From positions 14,781,088 to 14,845,087 of the forward strand of contig OZ025249.1 in the NCBI GenBank assembly GCA_964019135.1: 64,000 bases of DNA, read 5' to 3'. Under the pieces are notes generated by a model. The model saw only the letters and a program-made list of their open reading frames with translations, had not been told where the DNA came from and ran no database searches. The translations under genes and the position numbers were made by a program. Positions 9,854 through 22,336 of this stretch are shown one piece after another. This stretch comes from Arenicola marina (taxonomy: Eukaryota > Annelida > Polychaeta > Arenicolidae). Every line of letters starts with the position of its first letter. The first letter of the stretch is position 1.

Positions 9854-11380
9854 GTCTGTCTGTCTTTAAGACGAAAATTTCCAATTTTCGTCTTATGTCG
9901 GTGTGTTCGGTGAATCTGTCTGTCTGTCTGTCTTTAAGACGAAAATTTCCAATTTTCGTCTTATGTCGGTGTGTTCGGTGAATCTGTATGTGTGTCTGTC
10001 CGTTTGTAACGTAACGCATTATCTTTCGAATGCCTTAAGCTATCGACTTCCAAATTCACAAAAAGATGCGGAATGGCAATCGTCAGGCTAAGTTCGTAGA
10101 TGGGCTATGTAGGTCAACGGTCAAGATCACAGGAATTTTTCGCAATTCGCTTAACCATTGATAGATAGGAACAAAAATCGGCAAAATCTCTATAGCGTTC
10201 CGAGTTTGTACTTAATGACGCTCAAAATTAATTCACGTATTGCATTCACAGGTACCTTGTATACGGTGTTTCAATTTTGAAAATCCTCCGAATAGTTCTT
10301 TTGCAAAAAATTCCCAAAGTTTAACATGGGATCCCACGGCAGCATTTTGGCGGGAACATGGTCTCAATTTCTCCGTGAAGGTTACAAGTGAGACAAACGT
10401 CACCTGGCGAGATACATGACATCAGTAATTGGGCACGAATAACTATATTGGTCAAGGTCACGCTTCCAAGGTCAAGGTCACAGCAAGGTCAAGGTCACGA
10501 AACAGATTTTCCCGCGGTACTCCGTTAATATCGGGTCTAGAGATTGGCTGTTTGTTTGAGAGTATTCATCAGGGAGAGGCGGTAGCGCAGTATGTGCTCA
10601 GATTTTTCCGGATACTGAAGGATTTTCGAGTAATCGGCCAATCAATATTCAGCGTACGTGTCAAGTGGCGTTTTGACCTTTGCAAGGCCATAACTCGGTT
10701 AATATTTGAGCTAGGGAGCCTAGATTTGGCATGAAGCGAGAGACAGATGTAGTATTAAATCGCGATAGAATTGCCCTAGGACGCTTAGTTTGGCCGCTAG
10801 AGCGCTCGCAAGAGGTGCACCCCCCTCCATGCCGACGCTCCCATTATGAGTCAACGGGCGATATGGACCGGCACTCTTTCGGGGTGGCGATGGCAGCCGT
10901 TCGCTTAATAGCGACGCTAGAAAGTCAGGATTGGTTGCAAACGACGGGCAATAGTCGACTTGGGTATGAAAACCGCCTTCGTTTTTTTCCTATCACGCTT
11001 AGTTCCGCCGCTAGGGGGCTCCGTAATTCAGCGATGAAGAGTACGAGAACAACGTTTAAAGCGTGACCAAGGACACGTAGAAAGTCGGGATTTGAACGTA
11101 TTCACTCTAAACGACGCCCTCGACCTGGAAAAATAGCCCGCGTTGAACAGCAGCCGTTAGATGGTGCTCATCCAGCACACCACGATACTGGGGTTCCATT
11201 TTGGGCTAATTTGCGCTTTCAGCCAGCAATTTGGCCTCGCTACAGCGTTCAGTGGGCGATATGGTCTCGAACGCCAGGCTGAACAACCAATGAGCGAGCG
11301 GCGATGGGTCTTTAAATGGTCGAATTGGTCCCATAATCCCAATTTTCGTCTTCCTTCTCAAGCTCTGCTTGACCGTCTCG
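9854..11380 (+). repeat. S unit S5 (a-type, two separated hairpins, T1 body)
   Basis: The head alternates GTCT tract, hairpin, GTCT tract, hairpin. The T1 body has a 9-nt loss near 10760 relative to neighbours. The inter-hairpin linker GTTCGGTGAATC is typical of a-type units. The tail is a-type. No gene is seen. Confidence 0.8.
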
Positions 11381-12811
11381 GTCTGTCTGTCTGTCTGTCT
11401 GTATGTGTGTCTGTCCGTTTGTAACGTAACGCATTATCTTTCGAATGCCTTAAGCTATCAACTTCCAAATTCACAAAAAGATGCGGAATGGCAATCGTCA
11501 GGCTAAGTTCGTAGATGGGCTATGTAGGTCAACGGTCAAGGTAACAGGAATTTTTCGAAATTCGCTTAACCATTGAAAGATAGGACCAAAAATCGGAAAA
11601 TTCGCTATAATGTTCGCAGTTTTCATTTAACCACGCTGAAAATTATTTCACGTATTGGGCCCATAAGTACCTTCTATACCGTCTTTCATTTGTGCAAATC
11701 GCCCAAATAGTTTTCCTGCTAAAAATTCCCAAAGTTTAACATGGGACCCTATGGGAGCATTTCGGCGGGAATCAGGCCTCCTTAATTTCTCCATGAAGGG
11801 GACATGTCAGACAAACGACACGTTGCGTCAGACATGACATTAGTATTTGGGGGTAAAATATTATATTGACCAAGGTCACGCTTCCAAGGTCAAGGTCACA
11901 TCAAGGTCAAGGTTACGAAACAGACTTCCCCGCGGTACTCCGTTAATATCGGGTCTAGAGATTCGCTGTTTGTTTGAGAGTATTCGTCAGGGAGAGGCGG
12001 TGACGCAGCACTCGCTCAGATTTTTCCGGATACTGAAGGATTTTCGAGTAATCGGCCAATCAATATGCAGCGTACGTGTCAAGCGGCGTTTTGAACTTTG
12101 CAAGGCCATAACTCGGTTAATATTTGAGCTAGGGAGCCCAGATTTGGCATGAAGCGAGAGACAGATGTAGTATTAAGCAGGCAAAATCGCGATAGAATTG
12201 CCCTAGGACGCTTAGTTTGGCCGCTAGAGCGCTCGCAAGAGGTGCACCCCCCTCCATGCCGACGCTCCCATTATGAGTCAACGGGCGATATGGACCGGCA
12301 CTCTTTCGGGGTGGCGATGGCCGCCGTTCGCTTAATAGCGACGCTAGAGAGTCGGGATTGGTTGCAAACGACGGGCAATAGTCGACTTGGGTATGAAAAC
12401 CGCCTTCGTTTTTTTCCTATCACGCTTAGTTCCGCCGCTAGGGGGCTCCGTAATTCAGCGATGAAGAGTACGAGAAGAACGTTTAGAGCGTGACCAAGGA
12501 CACGTAGAAAGTCGGGATTTGAACGTATTCACTCTAAACGACGCCCTCGACCTGGAAAAATAGCCCGCGTTGAACAGCAGCCGTTAGATGGTGCTCGCTC
12601 ATCCAGCACACCACGATACTGGGGTTCCATTTTGGGCTAATTTGCGCTTTCAGCCAGCAATTTGGCCTCGCTACAGCGTTCAGTGGGCGATATGGTCTCG
12701 AACGCCAGGCTGAACAACCAATGAGCGAGCGGCGATGGGTCTTTAAATGGTCGAATTGGTCCCATAATCCCAATTTTCGTCTTCCTTCTCAAGCTCTGCT
12801 TGACCGTCTCG
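11381..12811 (+). repeat. S unit S6 (a-type, no hairpin, T1 body)
   Basis: The head is a short GTCT tract without a hairpin. The body is T1 and closely matches S4 and S9. The tail is a-type. From about 12370 the sequence begins to match S7 at the 1,878-bp period. Confidence 0.8.
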
Positions 12812-12872
12812 GTCTGTCTGTCTTTAAGACGAAAATTTCCAATTTTCGTCTTATGTCGGTGTGTTCGGTGAA

Positions 12873-12907
<35 letters not shown>

Positions 12908-14689
12908 TTAAGACGAAAATTTCCAATTTTCGTCTTATGTCGGTGTGTTCGGTGAATCTGTCTGTCTGTCTGTCTGTCTGTCTGTATGTGTGTCTGTCCG
13001 TTTGTAACGTAACGCATTATCTTTCGAATGCCTTAAGCTATCGACTTCCAAATTCACAAAAAGATGCGGAATGGCAATCGTCAGGCTAAGTTCGTAGATG
13101 GGCAATATAACTCAAAGGTCAACGTCACGATGACGTCATACGTCCAAAACACATTTTTCGCTCTAGCTGTCTTAATATTGCAGCTAGAGAGCCGGAATTA
13201 GTATCAAAATATTCAGCTCCTCAAAATTTTTATCGCTACTGACATCAGATTTGACGTACGATGAAAAGTTTTCGCGCTACGGGCACTTGAAAATTAGAAA
13301 TGTTGGATTTTTTTTCTTTTTTTATAAAGTTTGAGATATCGACTCCTCCTTCTGCACAGACAGTGCCACGGCCTACCGTCAGGCTAAGTTCGTAGATGGG
13401 CTATGTAGGCCAAAGGTCAAGGTCACAGGAATTTTTCGAAATTCCCTTAACCATTGAAAGATAGGACTAAAACTCGGCAAAGTCGCTATAGCGTTCCCAG
13501 TTTTTACTTCATGACGCTCTCAATTAATTCACGTATTGCATTCACAGGTACCTTGTATACGGTGTTTCAATTTTGAAAATCCGCCGAATAGTTCTTTTGC
13601 AAAAAATTCCCAAAGTTTAACATGGGATCCCACGGCAGCATTTTGGCGGGAACATGGTCTCAATTTCTCCGTGAAGGTTACAAGTGAGACAAACGTCACC
13701 TGGCGAGATACATGACATCAGTAATTGGGCACGAATAACTATATTGGTCAAGGTCACGCTTCCAAGGTGAAGGTCACAGCAAGGTCAAGGTCACGAAACA
13801 GATTTTCCCGCGGTACTCCGTTAATATCGGGTCTAGAGATTGGCTGTTTGTTTGAGAGTATTCATCAGGGAGAGCCGGTAACGCAGTATGCGCTCAGATT
13901 TTTCCGGATACTGAAGGATGTTCGAGTAATCGGCCAATCAATATGCAGCGTACGTGTCAAGTGGCGTTTTGAACTTTGCAAGGCCATAACTCGGTTAATA
14001 TTTGAGCTAGGGAGCCCAGATTTGGCATGAAGCGAGAGACAGATGTCGTATTAAACAGGCAAAATCGCGATAGAATTGCCCTAGGACGCTTAGTTTGGCC
14101 GCTAGAGCGCTCGCAAGAGGTGCACCCCCCTCCATGCCGACGCTCCCATTATGAGTCAACGGGCGATATGGACCGGCACTCTTTCGGGTTGGCGATGGCC
14201 GCCGTTCGCTTAACAGCGACGCTAGAGAGTCGGGATTGGTTGCAAAAGACGGGCAATAGTCGACTTGGGTATGAAAACCGCCTTCGTTTTTTTCCTATCA
14301 CGCTTAGTTCCGCCGCTAGGGGGCTCCGTAATTCAGCGATGAAGAGTACGAGAAGAACGTTTAGAGCGTGACCAAGGACACGTAGAAAGTCGGGATTTGA
14401 ACGTATTCACTCTAAACGACGCCCTCGACCTGGAAAAATAGCCCGCGTTGAACAGCAGCCGTTAGATGGTGCTCGCTCATCCAGCACACCACGATACTGG
14501 GGTTCCATTTTGGGCTAATTTGCGCTTTCAGCCAGCAATTTGGCCTCGCTACAGCGTTCAGTGGGCGATATGGTCTCGAACGCCAGGCTGAACAACCAAT
14601 GAGCGAGCGGCGATGGGTCTTTAAATGGTCGAATTGGTCCCATAATCCCAATTTTCGTCTTCCTTCTCAAGCTCTGCTTGACCGTCTCG
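12812..14689 (+). repeat. S unit S7 (a-type, two hairpins, h2 block, T1 body)
   Basis: The head has two hairpins separated by (GTCT)n. The h2 block (13104-13376) lies between 25-bp direct repeats (13079-13103 and 13377-13401) and carries a CRE at 13131-13138 and an interrupted T tract near 13308-13323. T1 body, a-type tail. It is the first copy of an exact tandem pair. Confidence 0.85.
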
Positions 14690-14750
14690 GTCTGTCTGTC
14701 TTTAAGACGAAAATTTCCAATTTTCGTCTTATGTCGGTGTGTTCGGTGAA

Positions 14751-14785
<35 letters not shown>

Positions 14786-16567
14786 TTAAGACGAAAATTT
14801 CCAATTTTCGTCTTATGTCGGTGTGTTCGGTGAATCTGTCTGTCTGTCTGTCTGTCTGTCTGTATGTGTGTCTGTCCGTTTGTAACGTAACGCATTATCT
14901 TTCGAATGCCTTAAGCTATCGACTTCCAAATTCACAAAAAGATGCGGAATGGCAATCGTCAGGCTAAGTTCGTAGATGGGCAATATAACTCAAAGGTCAA
15001 CGTCACGATGACGTCATACGTCCAAAACACATTTTTCGCTCTAGCTGTCTTAATATTGCAGCTAGAGAGCCGGAATTAGTATCAAAATATTCAGCTCCTC
15101 AAAATTTTTATCGCTACTGACATCAGATTTGACGTACGATGAAAAGTTTTCGCGCTACGGGCACTTGAAAATTAGAAATGTTGGATTTTTTTTCTTTTTT
15201 TATAAAGTTTGAGATATCGACTCCTCCTTCTGCACAGACAGTGCCACGGCCTACCGTCAGGCTAAGTTCGTAGATGGGCTATGTAGGCCAAAGGTCAAGG
15301 TCACAGGAATTTTTCGAAATTCCCTTAACCATTGAAAGATAGGACTAAAACTCGGCAAAGTCGCTATAGCGTTCCCAGTTTTTACTTCATGACGCTCTCA
15401 ATTAATTCACGTATTGCATTCACAGGTACCTTGTATACGGTGTTTCAATTTTGAAAATCCGCCGAATAGTTCTTTTGCAAAAAATTCCCAAAGTTTAACA
15501 TGGGATCCCACGGCAGCATTTTGGCGGGAACATGGTCTCAATTTCTCCGTGAAGGTTACAAGTGAGACAAACGTCACCTGGCGAGATACATGACATCAGT
15601 AATTGGGCACGAATAACTATATTGGTCAAGGTCACGCTTCCAAGGTGAAGGTCACAGCAAGGTCAAGGTCACGAAACAGATTTTCCCGCGGTACTCCGTT
15701 AATATCGGGTCTAGAGATTGGCTGTTTGTTTGAGAGTATTCATCAGGGAGAGCCGGTAACGCAGTATGCGCTCAGATTTTTCCGGATACTGAAGGATGTT
15801 CGAGTAATCGGCCAATCAATATGCAGCGTACGTGTCAAGTGGCGTTTTGAACTTTGCAAGGCCATAACTCGGTTAATATTTGAGCTAGGGAGCCCAGATT
15901 TGGCATGAAGCGAGAGACAGATGTCGTATTAAACAGGCAAAATCGCGATAGAATTGCCCTAGGACGCTTAGTTTGGCCGCTAGAGCGCTCGCAAGAGGTG
16001 CACCCCCCTCCATGCCGACGCTCCCATTATGAGTCAACGGGCGATATGGACCGGCACTCTTTCGGGTTGGCGATGGCCGCCGTTCGCTTAACAGCGACGC
16101 TAGAGAGTCGGGATTGGTTGCAAAAGACGGGCAATAGTCGACTTGGGTATGAAAACCGCCTTCGTTTTTTTCCTATCACGCTTAGTTCCGCCGCTAGGGG
16201 GCTCCGTAATTCAGCGATGAAGAGTACGAGAAGAACGTTTAGAGCGTGACCAAGGACACGTAGAAAGTCGGGATTTGAACGTATTCACTCTAAACGACGC
16301 CCTCGACCTGGAAAAATAGCCCGCGTTGAACAGCAGCCGTTAGATGGTGCTCGCTCATCCAGCACACCACGATACTGGGGTTCCATTTTGGGCTAATTTG
16401 CGCTTTCAGCCAGCAATTTGGCCTCGCTACAGCGTTCAGTGGGCGATATGGTCTCGAACGCCAGGCTGAACAACCAATGAGCGAGCGGCGATGGGTCTTT
16501 AAATGGTCGAATTGGTCCCATAATCCCAATTTTCGTCTTCCTTCTCAAGCTCTGCTTGACCGTCTCG
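14690..16567 (+). repeat. S unit S8, tandem copy of S7
   Basis: It has the same length as S7 (1,878 bp) and I see no difference between them. Its h2 block is at 14982-15254. The matching sequence extends back into the tails of S6/S7 to about 12370. Confidence 0.85.
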
Positions 16568-17982
16568 GTCTGTATGTGTGTCTGTCCGTTTGTAACGTAA
16601 CGCATTATCTTTCGAATGCCTTAAGCTATCAACTTCCAAATTCACAAAAAGATGCGGAATGGCAATCGTCAGGCTAAGTTCGTAGATGGGCTATGTAGGT
16701 CAACGGTCAAGGTAACAGGAATTTTTCGAAATTCGCTTAACCATTGAAAGATAGGACCAAAAATCGGAAAATTCGCTATAATGTTCGCAGTTTTCATTTA
16801 ACCACGCTGAAAATTATTTCACGTATTGGGCCCATAAGTACCTTCTATACCGTCTTTCATTTGTGCAAATCGCCCAAATAGTTTTCCTGCTAAAAATTCC
16901 CAAAGTTTAACATGGGACCCTATGGGAGCATTTCGGCGGGAATCAGGCCTCCTTAATTTCTCCATGAAGGGGACATGTCAGACAAACGACACGTTGCGTC
17001 AGACATGACATTAGTATTTGGGGGTAAAATATTATATTGACCAAGGTCACGCTTCCAAGGTCAAGGTCACATCAAGGTCAAGGTTACGAAACAGACTTCC
17101 CCGCGGTACTCCGTTAATATCGGGTCTAGAGATTCGCTGTTTGTTTGAGAGTATTCGTCAGGGAGAGGCGGTGACGCAGCACTCGCTCAGATTTTTCCGG
17201 ATACTGAAGGATTTTTGAGTAATCGGCCAATCAATATTCAGCGTACGTGTCAAGTGGCGTTTTGAACTTTGCAAGGCCATAACTCGGTTAATATTTGAGC
17301 TAGGGAGCCCAGATTTGGCATGAAGCGAGAGACAGATGTAGTATTAAGCAGGCGAAATCGCGATAGAATTGCCCTAGGACGCTTAGTTTGGCCGCTAGAG
17401 CGCTCGCAAGAGGTGCACCCCCCTCCATGCCGACGCTCCCATTATGAGTCAACGGGCGATATGGACCGGCACTCTTTCGGGGTGGCGATGGCCGCCGTTC
17501 GCTTAATAGCGACGCTAGAGAGTCGGGATTGGTTGCAAACGACGGGCAATAGTCGACTTGGGTATGAAAACCGCCTTCGTTTTTTTCCTATCACGCTTAG
17601 TTCCGCCGCTAGGGGGCTCCGTAATTCAGCGATGAAGAGTACGAGAAGAACGTTTAGAGCGTGACCAAGGACACGTAGAAAGTCGGGATTTGAACGTATT
17701 CACTCTAAACGACGCCCTCGACCTGGAAAAATAGCCCGCGTTGAACAGCAGCCGTTAGATGGTGCTCGCTCATCCAGCACACCACGATACTGGGGTTCCA
17801 TTTTGGGCTAATTTGCGCTTTCAGCCAGCAATTTGGCCTCGCTACAGCGTTCAGTGGGCGATATGGTCTCGAACGCCAGGCTGAACAACCAATGAGCGAG
17901 CGGCGATGGGTCTTTAAATGGTCGAATTGGTCCCATAATCCCAATTTTCGTCTTCCTTCTCAAGCTCTGCTTGACCGTCTCG
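16568..17982 (+). repeat. S unit S9 (a-type, no hairpin, T1 body)
   Basis: 1,415 bp. The head is reduced to a few GTCT-like repeats. The body matches S4 at offset 8,129 bp and closely matches S6. The tail is a-type. Confidence 0.8.
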
Positions 17983-19397
17983 GTCTGTATGTGTGTCTGT
18001 CCGTTTGTAACGTAACGCATTATCTTTCGAATGCCTTCAGCTATCGACCTCCAAATTCACAAAAAGATGCGGAATGGCAATTGTCAGGCTAAGTTCGTAG
18101 ATGGGCTATGTAGGTCAACGGTCAAGGTCACAGGAATTTTTCGAAATTCGCTTAACCATTGATAGATAGGACCAAAAATCGGCAAAATCGCTATAGCGTT
18201 CCGAGTTTTTGCTTAATGACGCTCAGAATTAATTCACGTATTGGGCTCGTAAGTACCTTGTGCACGGTGTTTCAATTTTGAAAATCGTCCGCAAAGTTCT
18301 TCTGCAAAAAATTCCCAAAGTTTAACATGGGACCCTATGGGAGCATTTTGGCGGGAATCAGGCCTCCTTAATTTCTCCATGAAGGTCACATGTCAAACAA
18401 ACGACACCTTGCGTCAGAGATGACATTAGTATTTGGGCGTAAAACATTATATTGACCAAGGTCACGCTTCCAAGGTCAAGGTCACATCAAGGTCAAGGTT
18501 ACGAAACAGACTTCCCCGCGGTACTCCGTTAATATCGGGTCTAGAGATTCGCTGTTTGTTTGAGAGTATTCGTCAGGGAGAGGCGGTGACGCAGCACTCG
18601 CTCAGATTTTTCCGGATACTGAAGGATTTTCGAGTAATCGGCCAATCAATATGCAGCGTACGTGTCAAGTGGCGTTTTGAACTTTGCAAGGCCATAACTC
18701 GGTCAATATTTGAGCTAGGGAGCCCAGATTTGGCATGAAGCGAGAGACAGATGTAGTATTAAGCAGGCAAAATCGCGATAGAATTGCCCTAGGACGCTTA
18801 GTTTGGCCGCTAGAGCGCTCGCAAGAGGTGCACCCCCCTCCATGCCGACGCTCCCATTATGAGTCAACGGGCGATATGGACCGGCACTCTTTCGGGGTGG
18901 CGATGGCCGCCGTTCGCTTAATAGCGACGCTAGAGAGTCGGGATTGGTTGCAAACGACGGGCAATAGTCGACTTGGGTATGAAAACCGCCTTCGTTTTTT
19001 TCCTATCACGCTTAGTTCCGCCGCTAGGGGGCTTCGTAATTCAGCGATGAAGAGTACGAGAACAACGTTTAGAGCGTGACCAAGGACACGTAGAAAGTCG
19101 GGATTTGAACGTATTCACTCTAAACGACGCCCTCGACCTGGAAAAATAGCCCGCGTTGAACAGCAGCCGTTAGATGGTGCTCGCTCATCCAGCACACCAC
19201 GATACTGGGGTTCCATTTTGGGCTAATTTGCGCTTTCAGCCAGCAATTTGGCCTCGCTACAGCGTTCAGTGGGCGATATGGTCTCGAACGCCAGGCTGAA
19301 CAACCAATGAGCGAGCGGCGATGGGTCTTTAAATGGTCGAATTGGTCCCATAATCCCAATTTTCGTCTTCCTTCTCAAGCTCTGCTTGACCGTCTCG
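17983..19397 (+). repeat. S unit S10 (a-type, no hairpin, T1 body)
   Basis: 1,415 bp, the same period as S9 but more diverged in the first half (for example CCTTCAGC for CCTTAAGC near 18035). It ends the run of nine consecutive a-type units. The tail is CTCG. Confidence 0.8.
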
Positions 19398-21366
19398 TTA
19401 AGACGAAAATTTTCAATTTTCGTCTTATGTCGGTGTGTTCCGTTTGTCTGTCTGTCTGTGAGTCTGTCTGTTTGTAACGCGGGGCATTATCTTTCGAATG
19501 CCTTAAGATATCGACTTCCAAATTCACAGAAAGATGCGGAAAGGCAATCGTCAGGCTAAGTTCGTAGATGGGCAATATAACTCAAAGGTCAACGTCACGA
19601 TGACGTCATACGTCCAAAACACATTTTCCGCTCTAGCTCTCTTAATATTGCAGCTAGAGAGCCGCAATTAGTGTCAAAATACTCAGCTCCTCAAAATCTT
19701 TCGCGTTACTGACATCAGATTTGACGTAGGATAAAAAGTTTTCGCGCCACAGGCAGCTAAAAATTCGAAATTTTGGGTTTTTTTTTTTTTTTTTAAAGAG
19801 TTTGAGATATCGACTCCTCCTTCTGCACAGACAATGCCACGGCCCACCGTCAGGCTAAGTTCGTAGATGGGCCATGTAGGTCAAAGGTGAAGGTCACAGG
19901 AATTTTTTCGAAATTCGCTTAACCATTGATAGATAGGACCAAAAATCGGCAAAATCGCTATAGCGTTCCGAGTTTTTGCTTAATGACGCTCAGAATTAAT
20001 TCACGTATTAGGCTCGTAAGTACCTTGTATACAGTGTTTTAATTTTGAAAATCGTCCGAATAGTTCTTCCGCAAAAAATTCCCAAAGTTTAACATGGGAC
20101 CCTATGGGACCATTTTGGCGGGAACCAGGCCTCCTCAATTTCTCCATGAAAGGGACATGTCAGACAAACAACACGTTGCGTGAGACATGACATTAGTATT
20201 TGGGCGTAAAATATTATATTGACCAAGGTCACGCTTCCAAGGTCAAGGTCACATCAAGGTCATGGTTACGAAACATGTATTCCCGCGTAATTTCGTTAAT
20301 ATTTGGACTAGAGATTCACGGCTTGTTTCAGAGTATTCTTCAGAGAGATACGCAAAGGTAATGTGTCATCAGATTTCACCTCACATTTATAGTTTTCGAG
20401 TAATTGGATGATCAATTTTGACATTGCCGAAAGCGCAAAAAAATCACTGTGACTACATAAATGCAGGTAGATAACTCATATGTGGTGGAATATGTACCCA
20501 TATTACTGGCATCATATTTGCCAAATTGCATCAAAATCAAAGCAGTAATTTGGACGCTAGCAAATAATCACACGTTAACATGGCCAAGCCCACTATAAGG
20601 CCTCGATACGCCAAATGACTGACGGCGTGCCATGCCAAAGTCATGAAATGGGCCTTAAAGTCCATCTCTTGGGGGGGTATTTGTTTCTAAACCACTGTCA
20701 AATATACATTTCTCAGTGGTTACTAAAGCCATTTATCAGATGCAATTATTTTACAATGTCTCGTATGCCATAAATATTAATATCTAAAGTCACCAAAATA
20801 AACTCAAGCAGCGAACGATCCATTTCCAAACCCCCGCCCAGAGTAGAGATTGGTGACGTCACAAGATGATCCGGTTTGAGTGCGCCTCGCTCGCTTCGAC
20901 TGCCCGCGGTGTTTGAATGTAGCTTACGTGCAGGGAAGCTCTAACTCAGATGTGTATTTCGATTAACATTAACTCATGATGAATATTTGCCACATGTAGA
21001 TGTAGATAGACCTAGATCAATTACATTATAGGTGTGTGATTGTTGGTTAGCGCAACATTCGTGACACTGACACTGAGAGAAAACAAACAGCTGCAGTGGC
21101 CGCCGCCACTGCCAGAGTGTTGACAGCCTACGTTTCTTCCCAAAAATGAAAAGGGTGCCACAGTAGTGGACGGGCCGTCGCGGGGATGTCCGTCGAATCG
21201 TAGACATAGAATCTAGATCCAGGGTTAAATGAAATGTATGTACTAAAAGACGCCAAATGACTGACGGCGTGCCATGCCAACGTCATGAAATGGGCCTTAA
21301 CATAGTCGAATTGGTCCCATAACCCAAATTTTCGTCTTCCTTCTCAAGCTGTGCTTGACGGTCTAG
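19398..21366 (+). repeat. S unit S11 (b-type, h2 block, T3 body)
   Basis: One head hairpin, then the h2 block at 19574-19847 between 25-bp direct repeats (19549-19573, 19848-19872), with a T run at 19778-19794. T2-like body interrupted by the 591-bp insert at 20659-21249. b-type tail (CTAG). Confidence 0.85.
20659..21249 (+). mobile_element. 591-bp insert in T3 body, possible captured host segment
   Basis: This segment is absent from T2 units and lies between 51-bp direct repeats (20608-20658 and 21250-21300, one mismatch). Its content is unlike the rest of the element: a run of seven G, AT-rich stretches, TAGATGTAGATAGACCTAG, a CRE near 20855, and a GC-rich part (GGCCGCCGCCAC). A 77-codon minus-strand frame (20974-21207) resembles no family I know. 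Capture of host DNA, as Helitrons do, is inference. Direct repeats of 51 bp are too long for a target-site duplication. Confidence 0.6.
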
Positions 21367-22336
21367 GTCTGTATGTGTGTCTGTCCGTTTGTAACGTAAC
21401 GCATTATCTTTCGAATGCCTTAAGCTATCAACTTCCAAATTCACAAAAAGATGCGGAATGGCAATCGTCAGGCTAAGTTCGTAGATGGGCTATGTAGGTC
21501 AACGGTCAAGGTAACAGGAATTTTTCGAAATTCGCTTAACCATTGAAAGATAGGACCAAAAATCGGAAAATTCGCTATAATGTTCGCAGTTTTCATTTAA
21601 CCACGCTGAAAATTATTTCACGTATTGGGCCCATAAGTACCTTCTATACCGTCTTTCATTTGTGCAAATCGCCCAAATAGTTTTCCTGCTAAAAATTCCC
21701 AAAGTTTAACATGGGACCCTATGGGAGCATTTTGGCGGGAATCAGGCCTCCTTAATTTCTCCATGAAGGGGACATGTCAGACAAACGACACGTTGCGTCA
21801 GACATGACATTAGTATTTGGGGGTAAAATATTATATTGACCAAGGTCACGCTTCCAAGGTCAAGGTCACATCAAGGTCAAGGTTACGAAACATGTATTCC
21901 CGCGTAACTTCGTTAATATTTGGTCTAGTGATTCGCGGTTCGTTTCAGAGTATTCTTCAGAGAGATACGCAAAAGTAATGTGCCCTCAGATTTCACCTCA
22001 CATTTATAGTTTTCGAGCAATTGGATGATCAATTTTGACATTGCCGAAAGCGCAAAAAATTCGCTGTGACTACATGAATGCAGGTAGATGACTCATATGT
22101 GGTGGAATACGTACCCATATTACTGACATCATGTATGCCAAATACCATCAAAATCGAACCAGTAGTTTCGACGCTGGCAAATAATCACACTTTAACATGG
22201 CCAAGCCCATTATAAAGCCTCGGAACGCCAAATGACTGACGGCGTGTTAACGTCATGAAATGGGTCTTAACATAGTCGAATTGGTCCCATAACCACAATT
22301 TTCGTCTTCCTTCTCAAGCTCTGCTTGACCGTCTCG
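21367..22336 (+). repeat. S unit S12 (a-type, T2 body)
   Basis: An isolated a-type unit inside a b-type region: head GTAACGTAACGCATT, no hairpin, T2 body, tail CTCG. Head and tail are both a-type, so it looks like a whole unit moved or retained rather than a recombinant. Confidence 0.8.

Noticed and set aside
12637..13017. Repetitive QTDRQTDR-type translations
   Set aside because: These are direct translations of the (GTCT)n microsatellite and the head hairpins.
20974..21207. 77-codon minus-strand frame in the captured segment as a gene
   Set aside because: No recognisable domain. It is unchanged only because the copies are recent duplicates, and in S13/S24 it is cut and read into element sequence. 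It may still be part of an exon, so the segment is kept as a finding.
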